Origin: Frankia sp. AiPa1
GTDB lineage: Bacteria; Actinomycetota; Actinomycetes; Frankiales; Frankiaceae
Assembly: GCF_023243075.1 (NCBI RefSeq)
Contig: NZ_JALKFZ020000121.1
Location: forward strand, 1-53,356
DNA length: 53,356 nt
Direction of reading: 5' to 3'
Part shown: positions 29,124 to 38,542 of the stretch, piece after piece
Layout: each line of letters starts with the position of its first letter
Numbering within the stretch: the stretch's first letter is position 1
The notes under the pieces: model-generated
Databases searched by the model: none
The model's input: the letters and a program-made list of their open reading frames with translations, nothing else
Told to the model about the DNA's origin: nothing
Made by a program: the position numbers and the translations under genes

Positions 29124-29516
29124 GTGACAGACAGTTACAGCTCATGGGTCAGCACCGTGAGCGAGCGAAACGGCACTTCGAGTGATATGCCAGGTGTGTC
29201 CGGTCACCCCGGGCGTGCGTTGGCTACGGATGGGCCGTACCGTTCCGTTTCACACGCATCGAGCAGATCTTCCGAAGCAGGCGAGAGAGGTCGAGCAATG
29301 GCGGACGTATCGGTTCGCTTCGCGATGACGAACGACAGCGAAGTGGTGCTGAACCTGTCGCTGCCGCAGGCGCTGCGCCTGATGGAGGCGATCGCACGCA
29401 AGGTGGGCGAGACGCTGTCCGAGCGCAGCACACAGGCGGTGGGCGGAGTCGGCGGGGTGCCCACCTCGGCGCCCTCGAACGGCATGCCGAGTCTCGGGCC
29501 CTACACCCCGTCCTGA
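29124..29516 (+). CDS. Small hypothetical protein with two possible starts
   Basis: The 130-codon frame begins with GTG at 29124, eight bases after AGGAG. A second candidate, ATG 29298, follows GAGAGG and gives a compact 72-aa protein (MADVSVRFAMTNDSEVVLNL, then an amphipathic helix LPQALRLMEAIARKVGE). The first 58 codons of the long form are Ser/Gly-rich and look disordered or non-coding. The C-terminal 25 residues are Gly/Ser/Pro-rich. No family is recognised. The short form is the safer product. It lies alone between divergent npdG and convergent xerD. Confidence 0.55.
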   Translation: MTDSYSSWVSTVSERNGTSSDMPGVSGHPGRALATDGPYRSVSHASSRSSEAGERGRAMADVSVRFAMTNDSEVVLNLSLPQALRLMEAIARKVGETLSERSTQAVGGVGGVPTSAPSNGMPSLGPYTPS

Positions 29517-29591
29517 CCAGTGTCGTTCTGGCCAGTGTCGTTCTGGCCAGCGCCAGCGCGGTGGTTGGACGGCACGGCTGCGAGCCGTGGT

Positions 29592-30716
29592 TCAGAACCC
29601 TGTGGTGGGCTCGGTGAGCCTGAACGGATCTCCGCCGGGACGCGCGGAGCCCCCGGCGGCAATGGCGTGGCCGGCGGCGAGAGCACGCGGATGGGACGTC
29701 GCGTACACCTCACGCAGCCGGTCGACGGTGACAAGCGTGTAAATCTGGGTCGTGCTCACCGAGGCATGACCGAGCAGCTCCTGCACGACCCGGACGTCCG
29801 CTCCCCCGTCCAGCAGGTGGGTGGCGAAGGAGTGCCGCAGCACGTGCGGTGACACTCCCTCGACCCCGGCAGCCGCCGCGGCGAGACGCAGCTCGGTCCA
29901 GGCACTCTGCCGGGACAGCCGGTTGCCGCGGCGCGACAGGAACACCGCCGACCCGGAGCGGGCACCGCACAGATGCGGCCGGCCAGCCCGCAGGTAGTCG
30001 CCGAGCGCGAGGACCGCGCAGCGCCCCAGCGGAACCACCCGGTCCCGCCCGCCCTTGCCATGCAGGCGCACCGACGCGCCGTCGAGGTCGAGACCCTCGA
30101 GGTCCAGGCCAACGGCCTCGGAGATGCGGGCACCGGTTCCGTACAGCAGCTCCAGCAGGGCACTGGCCCGCAATCGACGCGCGGCCTGCACCGGATCTGT
30201 CCCCACGCCCCTGGCAGCGAGGAGCGCAGCGTCCCCGGCGGCGGCTGGCACAGCACCCCCGGCGGCGGCGAGCACCGCGCTCACCTGGTCGACGGTCAGC
30301 GCCTTCGGCAGCCGACGGGGCGGCACGGGCGGCCGCACCGGCCGGGACACGTCCTCGCGCACATCCCCCTCGTCCGCCGCGAAGCGGTGCAGCGAGCGCA
30401 CCGAGACCAGCATCCGCGCCACCGACGCGGCCGCGAGCGGCGGATGCGTGTCGTCCCCGGCGCGCAGCGCGGCGGCGAAGCCGGCAACCTCCGCCTCGCC
30501 CACCGCGTCCAACGAGCACAGCCCGTGCGCCGACAGGTGGACGAGGTAGCGCCGCAGATCGCGGCGGTAGGCGAGTACCGAGTTGCGGGCCAGCCCGCGC
30601 TCGCCCTCGAGGTGGTGGAGATAACGGGCGATCACGTCCGCCGGCGCGTCCGTCCCGGCCGCGAGCGTGTGGGTACGCGGCCGGAAGAGTTCGTCGCCGT
30701 CGGTCGCCGCCATCAT
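29592..30716 (-). CDS. xerD: Tyrosine site-specific recombinase XerD-like
   Basis: A 374-aa recombinase that with a partner resolves chromosome dimers at dif. An N-terminal SAM-like core-binding domain ([20 protein letters not shown]) precedes the catalytic domain. Catalytic residues are visible: Arg in [12 protein letters not shown], Lys in [13 protein letters not shown], His-Leu-Arg in [14 protein letters not shown], His in [13 protein letters not shown] and the nucleophilic Tyr in TQIYT. It is longer than typical XerD (about 300 aa) because of an Ala/Gly-rich insert between the domains ([19 protein letters not shown]) and a 30-residue C-terminal tail. ATG 30716 is taken as start. Its presence near NUDIX and pyrG matches Rv1701-Rv1699. 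Confidence 0.9.
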   Translation of the reverse strand: MMAATDGDELFRPRTHTLAAGTDAPADVIARYLHHLEGERGLARNSVLAYRRDLRRYLVHLSAHGLCSLDAVGEAEVAGFAAALRAGDDTHPPLAAASVARMLVSVRSLHRFAADEGDVREDVSRPVRPPVPPRRLPKALTVDQVSAVLAAAGGAVPAAAGDAALLAARGVGTDPVQAARRLRASALLELLYGTGARISEAVGLDLEGLDLDGASVRLHGKGGRDRVVPLGRCAVLALGDYLRAGRPHLCGARSGSAVFLSRRGNRLSRQSAWTELRLAAAAAGVEGVSPHVLRHSFATHLLDGGADVRVVQELLGHASVSTTQIYTLVTVDRLREVYATSHPRALAAGHAIAAGGSARPGGDPFRLTEPTTGF

Positions 30717-30863
30717 CAACCTGATAGTAGGACCTGCCGGCAGTTGTCGGCGGGTGCCCGTCCACATGCCGCGATTCCACGGTTATTCTGGCGATCTGTG
30801 CGGATGGCCACCGGACCATCACGTCGCGCCGCACGGCTGGGGGTCACCATCATCACTGTCGCC

Positions 30864-31535
30864 ATGCCGCCCGGTGCCCCGCCCGCCGGCCCGCACGCTG
30901 CCGTCGCGGCCGCACGGAACCTCCGAGCCACGCTCGCTGATCGCCTTCCCACCACCACGTCCACGGCACGTCGCCGCGTCCTGACCGCCCTGACCGCAGT
31001 GCTGCTCGGCGTCGGTCTTGTGGCCGGTTGCGGCGGCGAGGGGGCGCCCGGCGGTGCCGCTCTGCCCGCCCGGTCGGGTGCCGGCGGGACGGGCGATCCG
31101 GCCCCGGGCGGCACCAGTGCGCCGCCCAGCCCGGATGTCAGCGCGCCGGCCGCGATCCGCACGGTCGAGGCGTACTTCCAGGAGATCAACGACGCCATCC
31201 GGGCCGGGCGTCTGGCGGTGCTCGGCCCGACCTCGCTCGACGGATGCCAGGCCTGCGCCCTCGACGTCGGGGTGTCCCGATCGCTACAGCAGCGGGGCCT
31301 GCACGCCGACGGCCCCGCCTACCAGCTCGGCGACGTCACCGCCCGGCCCAGGGCGGGTCTCGCGGCAACCGTCACGTTCACCCTGCGCACGGCCACCGTG
31401 GGTCTGCTCGACGCCGCCGGGCGGCACGTGACGGACGCTCCCGGCGTCGCCACCCGTGCCGCCACGGCGCAGCTCGCGCTCACCGCCCAGGGCTTTCGCA
31501 TCCAGACCCTGCGATACGCCACGGCACCGGCGTGA
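30864..31535 (+). CDS. Putative lipoprotein
   Basis: A 223-aa exported protein. The N-terminus has basic residues, then LTALTAVLLGVGLVAGC with a lipobox (LVAGC), then a Gly/Ala/Pro-rich tether. The folded part starts at IRTVEAYFQEINDAIRAGRL and contains SLDGCQACALDVG with two cysteines and a late VTFTLRTATVGLL strand pair. It looks like the DUF6318 group of actinobacterial lipoproteins, but I am not certain. The start could instead be GTG 30798 or ATG 30804; ATG 30864 gives a signal peptide of more usual length. The stop overlaps the next gene as GTGA, so the two exported proteins are coupled. Confidence 0.7.
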   Translation: MPPGAPPAGPHAAVAAARNLRATLADRLPTTTSTARRRVLTALTAVLLGVGLVAGCGGEGAPGGAALPARSGAGGTGDPAPGGTSAPPSPDVSAPAAIRTVEAYFQEINDAIRAGRLAVLGPTSLDGCQACALDVGVSRSLQQRGLHADGPAYQLGDVTARPRAGLAATVTFTLRTATVGLLDAAGRHVTDAPGVATRAATAQLALTAQGFRIQTLRYATAPA

Positions 31536-32401
31536 GGCGAGCGGGGCTCGTCCTGATCGTCGCCGTCGCGTTGACGTCCGGGCTCGGGCGGGCCGGACTG
31601 CTGGGCCCGGGTGTCGCGTTGGCCGCTCCCGGCAGTACGACGGTGCCGTGCGCCACCGTGCTCTGGGGTACCTGCGACACCAGGGCCACCGCGAGCGGCT
31701 ACCAGTACCGCTACCACGACGGCATGCTGGAGCGGATCCCGGTCGGCGGCGGCGGCACCGGCGGCGGGCGGCGGGCGGCGAACTGCGGGCAGAACTGCCC
31801 GGACGACCCGGCCGAGGTCTGTGAGCTGCTCGAGCTCGTCGGCCCGAACCCGGAGATGTCCGTCGCGGAGCGCGCCCAGTACGACCAGACGATGGCCGGC
31901 TGCAACAACTACCTGATTCCGGTGGCGAACGCCGTGCCGATCGCCGCGGTCCAGGCCGCGCTCAACGACTACCTGCGCGAGAAGGTCCTGCCGAAACCGA
32001 CGATCGTCATCGCGCCGTCCGGCCGCAGCTTCGCGAACCTGGCGACGATCCTCTACACACCGGTGTCGGAGTCCTACACGTTCAACGTGGACGAGCCGGT
32101 CCAGGCCACGATCAGCGCCGTCCCGCACTACCGCTGGGAGTTCGGCGACGGCCAGGTCGGCCCGGACGCGCCCGGCCGGCCCTACGATGCGGCGATCTCC
32201 CCGCGGGACCACCCCGACGACTACGTCAGCCACCAGTACGACCGAGCCGGCCAGTACCAGGTGACCCTCACGGTCACCTGGCAGGGCACGTTCACCGTGC
32301 CCGGTGTCGCTCAGGCGTTCCCGCTCAACGCCGTCGTCCTCGCCGCCGCGCAGCCCCTGGTGGTCGACGAGGCCTCCGGCGTCCTCATCCACAACGACTG
32401 A
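31532..32401 (+). CDS. Secreted PKD-domain protein
   Basis: A 289-aa exported protein with a signal peptide (LVLIVAVALTSGLG, cleavage likely near ALAAPG). The middle has Cys-rich stretches (CATVLWGTCDT; NCGQNCPDDPAEVCELL). The C-terminal third is a PKD-like beta-sandwich: YRWEFGDGQVGPD, then HQYDRAGQYQVTLTVTWQG. PKD domains usually mediate surface interactions. Start GTG 31532 overlaps the lipoprotein stop by GTGA, supporting joint expression and perhaps a joint role outside the cell. No enzymatic motif is seen. Confidence 0.78.
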   Translation: MRRAGLVLIVAVALTSGLGRAGLLGPGVALAAPGSTTVPCATVLWGTCDTRATASGYQYRYHDGMLERIPVGGGGTGGGRRAANCGQNCPDDPAEVCELLELVGPNPEMSVAERAQYDQTMAGCNNYLIPVANAVPIAAVQAALNDYLREKVLPKPTIVIAPSGRSFANLATILYTPVSESYTFNVDEPVQATISAVPHYRWEFGDGQVGPDAPGRPYDAAISPRDHPDDYVSHQYDRAGQYQVTLTVTWQGTFTVPGVAQAFPLNAVVLAAAQPLVVDEASGVLIHND

Positions 32402-32682
32402 CCGGCCGGGCCGATCGTACTGTTGCCGTATGTGACGGCGACCTGGCAGCCGCACGGTTCAAAGGGACCACCGTGGTCGGAGTTACCGGTTCCGTGTCCG
32501 GTTTGCCCTACCAGAGCGACCCGCCGTCCCAACCGACCCCCCGCACACCCGAACGGTGTGTCACCACGCGAGCCTCAGCGATCCGGGGGTGGCGGGGGCG
32601 GCGGCATCGCCAGCGGAAGGCCGCGTGCGTCAAGCCACCTCGGCCGCCGGGTCAGCCGCCAGTCAGCGGCGGTGGGCGGGGG

Positions 32683-33336
32683 TCAGCCGCTGTGCGCGGG
32701 GCGGGCCGGCCAGGGGGTGTCGGTCGGGCGCAGACCGGTGAAGCCCGCCGATCGGCACCGCTCGGCGGCCAGCAGCCCGGCGACGGCCATCCCGTTGGTG
32801 ATCTCGCCACGCAGCACCCGGCGGACGGCCTCGTCGAGGTCGACGCGGGCCACGCCCATGTCGGCCTCCTCGTGTTCGGGCACGTAACGCTGCTCCGCTG
32901 GGATCTCGTGCAGTCCGCGGGCCAGGAACACCCGGTAGGCCTCGTCGGTCATCCCCGGTGAGGAGTAGACGTCGACGAGCAGGTCGTACCGGTCGGCACG
33001 CAGTCCGGTCTCCTCGGCGAGCTCGCGGGCCGCGGCGATGCTCGCCGGCTCGCCGGCGACGTCCAGGATGCCGGCGGGCAGCTCCCACAACGGTTCGCCG
33101 ACCGGATGCCGGTACTGGTGCACCAGCACGACCCGCTGGTCGTCGTCGAGTGCCACGACGCCGACCGCACCGGGGTGCACGACGACGTCCCGCTGGGAGA
33201 CGTCGCCATCCGGCATCCGGACGAGATCCCGCCGCACCCGGATGATGCGCCCGGCGTAGGCGGGCGAGCTCTCGGTAACCTCGTAGCTGTGCTCGGTGTG
33301 GCCGTGCTCGGTGTGGCCGTGCTCGGGGCCGGTCAC
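32683..33336 (-). CDS. NUDIX hydrolase, ADP-ribose pyrophosphatase type
   Basis: A 217-aa enzyme expected to hydrolyse ADP-ribose or a related nucleoside diphosphate. The Nudix box reads [18 protein letters not shown], with the REL-EETG core intact but Ala at the first Glu position. The upstream [20 protein letters not shown] is typical of ADPRase-like members, as is the downstream [16 protein letters not shown]. The N-terminus has an [12 protein letters not shown] repeat. Start GTG 33336 overlaps the pyrG stop (GTGA), so translation is coupled. The pair pyrG-NUDIX corresponds to Rv1699-Rv1700. Confidence 0.9.
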   Translation of the reverse strand: MTGPEHGHTEHGHTEHSYEVTESSPAYAGRIIRVRRDLVRMPDGDVSQRDVVVHPGAVGVVALDDDQRVVLVHQYRHPVGEPLWELPAGILDVAGEPASIAAARELAEETGLRADRYDLLVDVYSSPGMTDEAYRVFLARGLHEIPAEQRYVPEHEEADMGVARVDLDEAVRRVLRGEITNGMAVAGLLAAERCRSAGFTGLRPTDTPWPARPAHSG

Positions 33337-35216
33337 GGCGACACCAGCGCCGCGCCGTCAGCGCTCGTACCGGACGCGCGGCTCTTGCCCGACCCGCCGC
33401 CCGCCCCGCGCCGTCCCGTCCCCCGCCCGTTGGCCGCGGCCGCTCCCGCACCGGCCGCGGATCCGGATCCGGATCCGGACGCCGCCTGCGTGGCCAGGTC
33501 CGACCCTGGCTCCGATGCTCCGGCCGCGGACGTGGCGGCGGCCGGTTCCCCGGGCAGCTCGACCGGCAGGACGCCGCGGCGTCGGTCCGCGTGGACGAGC
33601 GCCGCCGCGACCAGCCCACGGAACAACGGATGCGCCCTGGTCGGCCGGGAACGGAACTCCGGATGCGCCTGGGTGCCGACGTAGTACGGATGCACTCCCG
33701 CTGGCAGTTCCACCACCTCGACCAGCCGGCCGTCCGGGGAGGTGCCCGAGAACATCAGGCCGGCCGCCGCGAGCTGCCCGCGGTAGTCGTTGTTGACCTC
33801 GTACCGGTGCCGGTGACGTTCGTCCACCTCGGGTGCGCCGTACGTACGCCGGGCGACGCTGCCGGATTCCAGCACGCAGGTGTACAGCCCGAGCCGCATC
33901 GTCCCGCCCATGTCCTTCGCGCCGGCGACGACCTCCCGCTGGTCGGCCATGGTCGAGATGACCGGATGGGCGGTGTCCGGCGCGAACTCGGTGGAGTTCG
34001 CCCCGGTCAGACCCGCGAGGTTGCGGGCCGCCTCGATCACCATGCACTGTAGGCCCAGGCAGATACCCAGCGTCGGGATGCGGTTCTCTCGGGCGTGGCG
34101 CAGCGCGGAGAGCTTGCCCTCGATGCCGCGGATCCCGAATCCGCCCGGCACGATGATCCCGTCGACGCCGTCGAGGCAGGCCGCCGCCCGCTGCGGCGAG
34201 TCGCACTCGTCGGAGGTGATCCAGCGTAGGTCCACCCGGGTGTCGGTGGCGAACGCGCCGGCCCGCAGCGCCTCGGTGACCGACAGGTAGGCGTCCGGCA
34301 GGTCGACGTACTTGCCGACGATCCCTATCGTCACCCGGTTCGCCGGCTGGTGGACCCGGCGCAGCAGCCTGTCCCACTCGGTCCAGTCGACGTCCCGGAA
34401 CGACAGCCCGAGCCGACGCACCACATAGGCGTCGAGGCCCTCCCGGTGCAGGACTCGCGGGATGTCGTAGATGGAACTCGCGTCCGGCGCGCCGACGACC
34501 GCCTCATCGTCCACATCGCACATCAGTGCGATCTTCTTCTTCAGAGCGTCCGGCAGCGGCCGGTCCGAGCGGCAGACCACCGCGTCCGGCTGCAGTCCGA
34601 TGCTGCGCAGCGCCGCGACGGAGTGCTGCGTGGGTTTGGTCTTGAGCTCGCCCGAGGGCGCCAGATACGGCACGAGGCTCACGTGCACGGTCAGTGCGTT
34701 GTCCCGGCCCACCTCGTGCCGGACCTGCCGGATCGCCTCCAGGTACGGCAGCGACTCGATGTCGCCCACCGTCCCGCCGACCTCGGTGATGACGACGTCG
34801 ACGTGCTCACCGGCCAGCCGCCGGATCCGATCCTTGATCTCGTCGGTGATGTGCGGGACGACCTGCACCGTCTGGCCGAGATACTCCCCGCGCCGCTCCC
34901 GGGCGATGACCGCCGAGTACACCTGGCCAGTCGTGACGTTGGCACTGCTGTCCAGGTTGACGTCGAGGAACCGCTCATAGTGGCCGATGTCCAGGTCCGT
35001 CTCGGCGCCGTCGTCGGTGACGAACACCTCCCCGTGCTGGAACGGGTTCATCGTGCCTGGGTCAACGTTGAGATACGGGTCGAGCTTCTGCATCGTGACC
35101 CGCAGGCCACGAGCCTTGAGCAACCGCCCAAGGCTGGAGGCTGTCAGTCCCTTGCCGAGGCTCGAGGCGACCCCTCCGGTGACGAAGATGTGCTTGGTGA
35201 CATGCGCCTGGCCCAC
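33333..35216 (-). CDS. pyrG: CTP synthase
   Basis: A 627-aa enzyme that makes CTP from UTP, ATP and glutamine. The synthase domain begins [20 protein letters not shown] and has [20 protein letters not shown]. The class I glutamine amidotransferase half has [23 protein letters not shown] with the Cys nucleophile, and [16 protein letters not shown] with the catalytic His/Glu. The typical length is about 550; the extra 75 residues are a C-terminal Gly/Ser/Ala-rich tail after the GATase domain ([18 protein letters not shown]). GTG 35216 is the start. The downstream NUDIX gene overlaps the stop. Confidence 0.95.
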   Translation of the reverse strand: MGQAHVTKHIFVTGGVASSLGKGLTASSLGRLLKARGLRVTMQKLDPYLNVDPGTMNPFQHGEVFVTDDGAETDLDIGHYERFLDVNLDSSANVTTGQVYSAVIARERRGEYLGQTVQVVPHITDEIKDRIRRLAGEHVDVVITEVGGTVGDIESLPYLEAIRQVRHEVGRDNALTVHVSLVPYLAPSGELKTKPTQHSVAALRSIGLQPDAVVCRSDRPLPDALKKKIALMCDVDDEAVVGAPDASSIYDIPRVLHREGLDAYVVRRLGLSFRDVDWTEWDRLLRRVHQPANRVTIGIVGKYVDLPDAYLSVTEALRAGAFATDTRVDLRWITSDECDSPQRAAACLDGVDGIIVPGGFGIRGIEGKLSALRHARENRIPTLGICLGLQCMVIEAARNLAGLTGANSTEFAPDTAHPVISTMADQREVVAGAKDMGGTMRLGLYTCVLESGSVARRTYGAPEVDERHRHRYEVNNDYRGQLAAAGLMFSGTSPDGRLVEVVELPAGVHPYYVGTQAHPEFRSRPTRAHPLFRGLVAAALVHADRRRGVLPVELPGEPAAATSAAGASEPGSDLATQAASGSGSGSAAGAGAAAANGRGTGRRGAGGGSGKSRASGTSADGAALVSP

Positions 35217-35401
35217 ACGAGACTCCCGTGGTCACGCCGCCGGTCCGAACCCGGCGCCTCCACGGGACTTCACGGTAACAGCTCCCCGCGCCACCACACC
35301 CGCACGGGGTCCCGAGCGGACCGCCCCCGGATGACTCAACCCACACTCAACCCACCAGGCCGGCATCTATCCGGTTTGGGTGACTATGTCATGCTGTTCG
35401 A

Positions 35402-38400
35402 GTGACCGACGGGGGTGGGGGGCGGGCTTTCGACGTCTTCGTGTCCCATGCTCCGGATGGGCGGGAGTGGGCAGCCTGGATCGCGTGGGGGTTGGAGGAG
35501 GCCGGCTTCCGGGTGCGCCTCGACTCCTGGGACGTGGTGGCCGGAACGAACCGGACCCACTGGCTGGACGGGGTGGTCCGCACCGCGCCGCAGACCATCG
35601 CCGTCGTCTCCGACGACTACGCCGACTCGCCGTGGGCGCAGGCCGAGTGGGGTGCGGTCTGGGCGCCGCGGGCGTTGGGTGGCGATCAGCGGCTGCTGGT
35701 CGCGCGGGTCACGGACCGGCCGGTCCCGGGCCTGCTCGCCCAGGTTGACCAGATCGACCTGAGTGGCCGCAACCAGCTCGCCGCTCAGGCCGCGCTGCTC
35801 GCCGCCGTCCGCCGCCGCGAGTGGGCGCCCGGCGAGGCAGGAATCGGCGGGACAGGCGTCGAGCGCCGGTCGGCCGCGGAACGGTTCGCCGCACAGCCCA
35901 TCTTCCCCGGTGAACTGCCGCCGGTCTGGAACGTGCCGCAGCCGGCCACTCGCTTCGTCGGTCGCGACGCCGAGCTGGCGCAGCTCGGCGAGGCTGTCTC
36001 CCGGTATCCGCTGGTGGCCTCGGTGGGGCTCGCCGGGGTCGGTAAGACGAGCCTGGCGGCCGAGCACGTCCGCCAGCAGCGGGCCGATTACGACGTCGTC
36101 TGGTGGCTGCCCGCCGGCCGCCCCGACCTCATCGCCGAACGCGTCCGTGCCCTCGGCCCCCATCTCGGCCTGCCAGCCCAGACACCACCGTCGGCTGTGC
36201 TGGCCCGCCTCGACGCCTCGGGTGGCCGCTGGCTGATGGTCCTCGACGACGCCGCCGGGCCCAACACCCTGCCCGACTGGCTGATGCCCTCCACCCGCGA
36301 CGGCCACATCCTCGTCACCACCCGCCACAGCCACTGGGACCAGGCCGGCCTCGCTCTCCCCATCCGACCCCTCGAACGCGCCGCATCGGTGCGGTTCCTC
36401 GCCGCCCGGCTCCCCGACATCGACCAGGCCGTCGCCGCCGACCTCGCCGAACACCTCGGGGATCTGCCCCTCGCGCTCACCCAGATCGCCACCCTGATCG
36501 ACGACACCGACACTCCCGCCGACGTCTATCTGACGGCGCTGCGCGACAACCCGGCGCAGGTTCTCGCCCGCGGCGAGGTACCCGGACGCCCCGGCATCAC
36601 CGCCGCCACCCTGTGGGACGAGTCCATCCACCGCCTCGGCCGCGACACCCCCGCCGCCGGCGAACTGCTGCGTCTCGCCGCCCACGCCGACCGCACCACC
36701 CCCCTGCCCACCTGGCTGCTCGCCCTCGACCCCAGCGCGATCCGCCACCCCGGGCTACGCTCCGCCGCCGCCGACCCGCTGGAACTCGGCGCCACCACCA
36801 CCGACGTCACCCGCGTCGGCCTCGCCCACCGCGACGGCCAGGGACTCGCACTGCACAGCCTGGTCCGCACCGCCGTCCGCGCCGACACGGTCCCCGAACA
36901 CGCCCACCAGATCTCCGACACCCTCAGCCGGCTGCTCCACACCGCCCTCCCGGAAGACGTCACCGCCAATCCGGAGGCCTGGCCCACCTGGCACGAACTC
37001 CTCCCCCAGGCAATGACCATCCTCGAGGACGTCACCCCCGACGCGGACACCCCCGAAACCACCTGGCTCGCCGAACACGCCGCCGCCTACCTCACCGAGC
37101 AGGGCCGCCCCGCCCTCGCCGAGCCACTGGCCGCCCGCGCCGTGGAAGCCCACGAACGCCTCGACGGCCCCGACCACCCCGACACCCTCACCGCCCGCAA
37201 CACATATCTCCGCGCCGCCCTTCAAGCCGACCATTACGCCGCCGCCGGCCCGCTGGCCGAACGCAACGCCGACGACCGCGAACGCATTCTCGGACCCGAC
37301 CATCCCGACACCCTCACCAGCCAGGACACCCTCGCCCGCGTTTACCACAAGGCTGGCCACCTCGACAACGCCCATGTCCTGTTCACCCACACCCTCGACG
37401 AACGCACCCGCACCCTCGGACCCGACCACCCCGACACCCTCGAAAGCCGCCACCGCCTCGGCGCTCTTCTCCACGACACCGGACAAAGCGACGAGGCCGC
37501 CGACGCCCTTCAACCCGTCCTCGTCGACCGCGTTCGGATACTTGGCACAAACCATCCTCACAGTCTCGACACCCGCTACCGACTCGCGACGGTCTACCAC
37601 GGTATGGGCGATTATGAAGACGCCCGGGCGCTGGGCGAGCCCGCTCTCGCCGCCCGCGAACGCATCCTCGGATCTGATCATCCGGACACCCTCGACAGCA
37701 GGTACCAGATCGGCATCGCCTACCGAAGACTCGGACGCGGAGAGGACGCCACCCGCGAGCTCGGTCTTGCGCTCGAGGGCCGCGAACAGATTCTCGGACC
37801 TGACCACCCACGAACCCTGAACGTCGCTTATGCTCTTGGTCGCACTCACCTCGATGCCGAACGGCCAGGATCTGCCATTCCGCTGCTCGAGCGTACGTTG
37901 GACGGTCGCAGCAGACTTCTTGGGCCGAACCATGAAATCTCCCTACAGATCCGGGAGCGCCTCATCGAAGCCTATATCGCGGACCGCCAGCCGGGTAAGG
38001 CGACCGAGCACTTCGAATACATTCTTAACCGACACGAACGCGCAAACGAGAAGGATCATCCTGACACGCTTGCGGCGAGGGACCGGCTCATCGCGAACTA
38101 CGAAGAGATCGGCCGGCGTGGCTCAGCGCGCCGCTGCCTCGAACAACAACTCGCCGCCCGTGAGCGCACCGATGGTCCCACGCACGAAAGTACCCTGCGT
38201 ACCGCTGCCAATCTGTCGGCGGTGTGCGGTGAGTCCGGCCGGCTGCCCCGCGCCATCGAGCTCGGCGAGCGCGTCCACGCCGCCCGTACGCGCAGCCTCG
38301 GCCCAGATCATCCCGACACCCAGACAAGCCGCACGGCTCTCGCCGACACCTACCGCCGGGCCGATCGCCACACGGACGCCGCCGACCTCGACCGAGTCAC

Positions 38401-38509
38401 CTCAACCGAAGAATCACAGCAACGACCCGAGAGTCCGGGCCGACCTGAGCTTCCTGGGACCCCCGAAAGCAGAACGCCGGAGACCAGACACCACCGAATA
38501 GGCCCCTGA
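35402..38509 (+). CDS. TIR-NB-ARC-TPR protein (bacterial NLR-like)
   Basis: A 1035-aa protein with three modules. Residues 8-135 are a TIR domain: FDVFVSHAPDG, LEEAGFRVRLDSWDV, and SPWAQAEW with Glu82 at the catalytic position of NAD-cleaving TIRs. Residues 183-480 are an NB-ARC/STAND NTPase: P-loop GLAGVGKTS (209-217), WLMVLDDA (277-284), ILVTTRHSHW, and LGDLPLAL (352-359). From about 560 to 1000 come kinesin-light-chain-type TPR units, many with LGPDHPDTL. Such proteins are candidate antiphage or signalling NLRs in which the repeats sense and TIR acts. The GTG has no evident ribosome-binding site, so a leaderless start is possible. No FxSxx peptide or radical-SAM partner is nearby. It lies between pyrG and recN with other non-core genes. 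Confidence 0.88.
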   Translation: MTDGGGGRAFDVFVSHAPDGREWAAWIAWGLEEAGFRVRLDSWDVVAGTNRTHWLDGVVRTAPQTIAVVSDDYADSPWAQAEWGAVWAPRALGGDQRLLVARVTDRPVPGLLAQVDQIDLSGRNQLAAQAALLAAVRRREWAPGEAGIGGTGVERRSAAERFAAQPIFPGELPPVWNVPQPATRFVGRDAELAQLGEAVSRYPLVASVGLAGVGKTSLAAEHVRQQRADYDVVWWLPAGRPDLIAERVRALGPHLGLPAQTPPSAVLARLDASGGRWLMVLDDAAGPNTLPDWLMPSTRDGHILVTTRHSHWDQAGLALPIRPLERAASVRFLAARLPDIDQAVAADLAEHLGDLPLALTQIATLIDDTDTPADVYLTALRDNPAQVLARGEVPGRPGITAATLWDESIHRLGRDTPAAGELLRLAAHADRTTPLPTWLLALDPSAIRHPGLRSAAADPLELGATTTDVTRVGLAHRDGQGLALHSLVRTAVRADTVPEHAHQISDTLSRLLHTALPEDVTANPEAWPTWHELLPQAMTILEDVTPDADTPETTWLAEHAAAYLTEQGRPALAEPLAARAVEAHERLDGPDHPDTLTARNTYLRAALQADHYAAAGPLAERNADDRERILGPDHPDTLTSQDTLARVYHKAGHLDNAHVLFTHTLDERTRTLGPDHPDTLESRHRLGALLHDTGQSDEAADALQPVLVDRVRILGTNHPHSLDTRYRLATVYHGMGDYEDARALGEPALAARERILGSDHPDTLDSRYQIGIAYRRLGRGEDATRELGLALEGREQILGPDHPRTLNVAYALGRTHLDAERPGSAIPLLERTLDGRSRLLGPNHEISLQIRERLIEAYIADRQPGKATEHFEYILNRHERANEKDHPDTLAARDRLIANYEEIGRRGSARRCLEQQLAARERTDGPTHESTLRTAANLSAVCGESGRLPRAIELGERVHAARTRSLGPDHPDTQTSRTALADTYRRADRHTDAADLDRVTSTEESQQRPESPGRPELPGTPESRTPETRHHRIGP

Positions 38510-38542
38510 TTAAAAAACGCCGCGGGCGCTACTGGCAACAAG

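Noticed and set aside
35384..36748. 454-codon minus-strand ORF over the TIR-NB-ARC gene
   Set aside because: Antisense shadow; the plus strand has TIR and NB-ARC motifs.
35402..38509. Reading the TIR-NB-ARC-TPR protein as the FxsT member of an FxSxx-COOH system
   Set aside because: No short FxSxx-ending peptide gene or radical-SAM partner gene is seen nearby.
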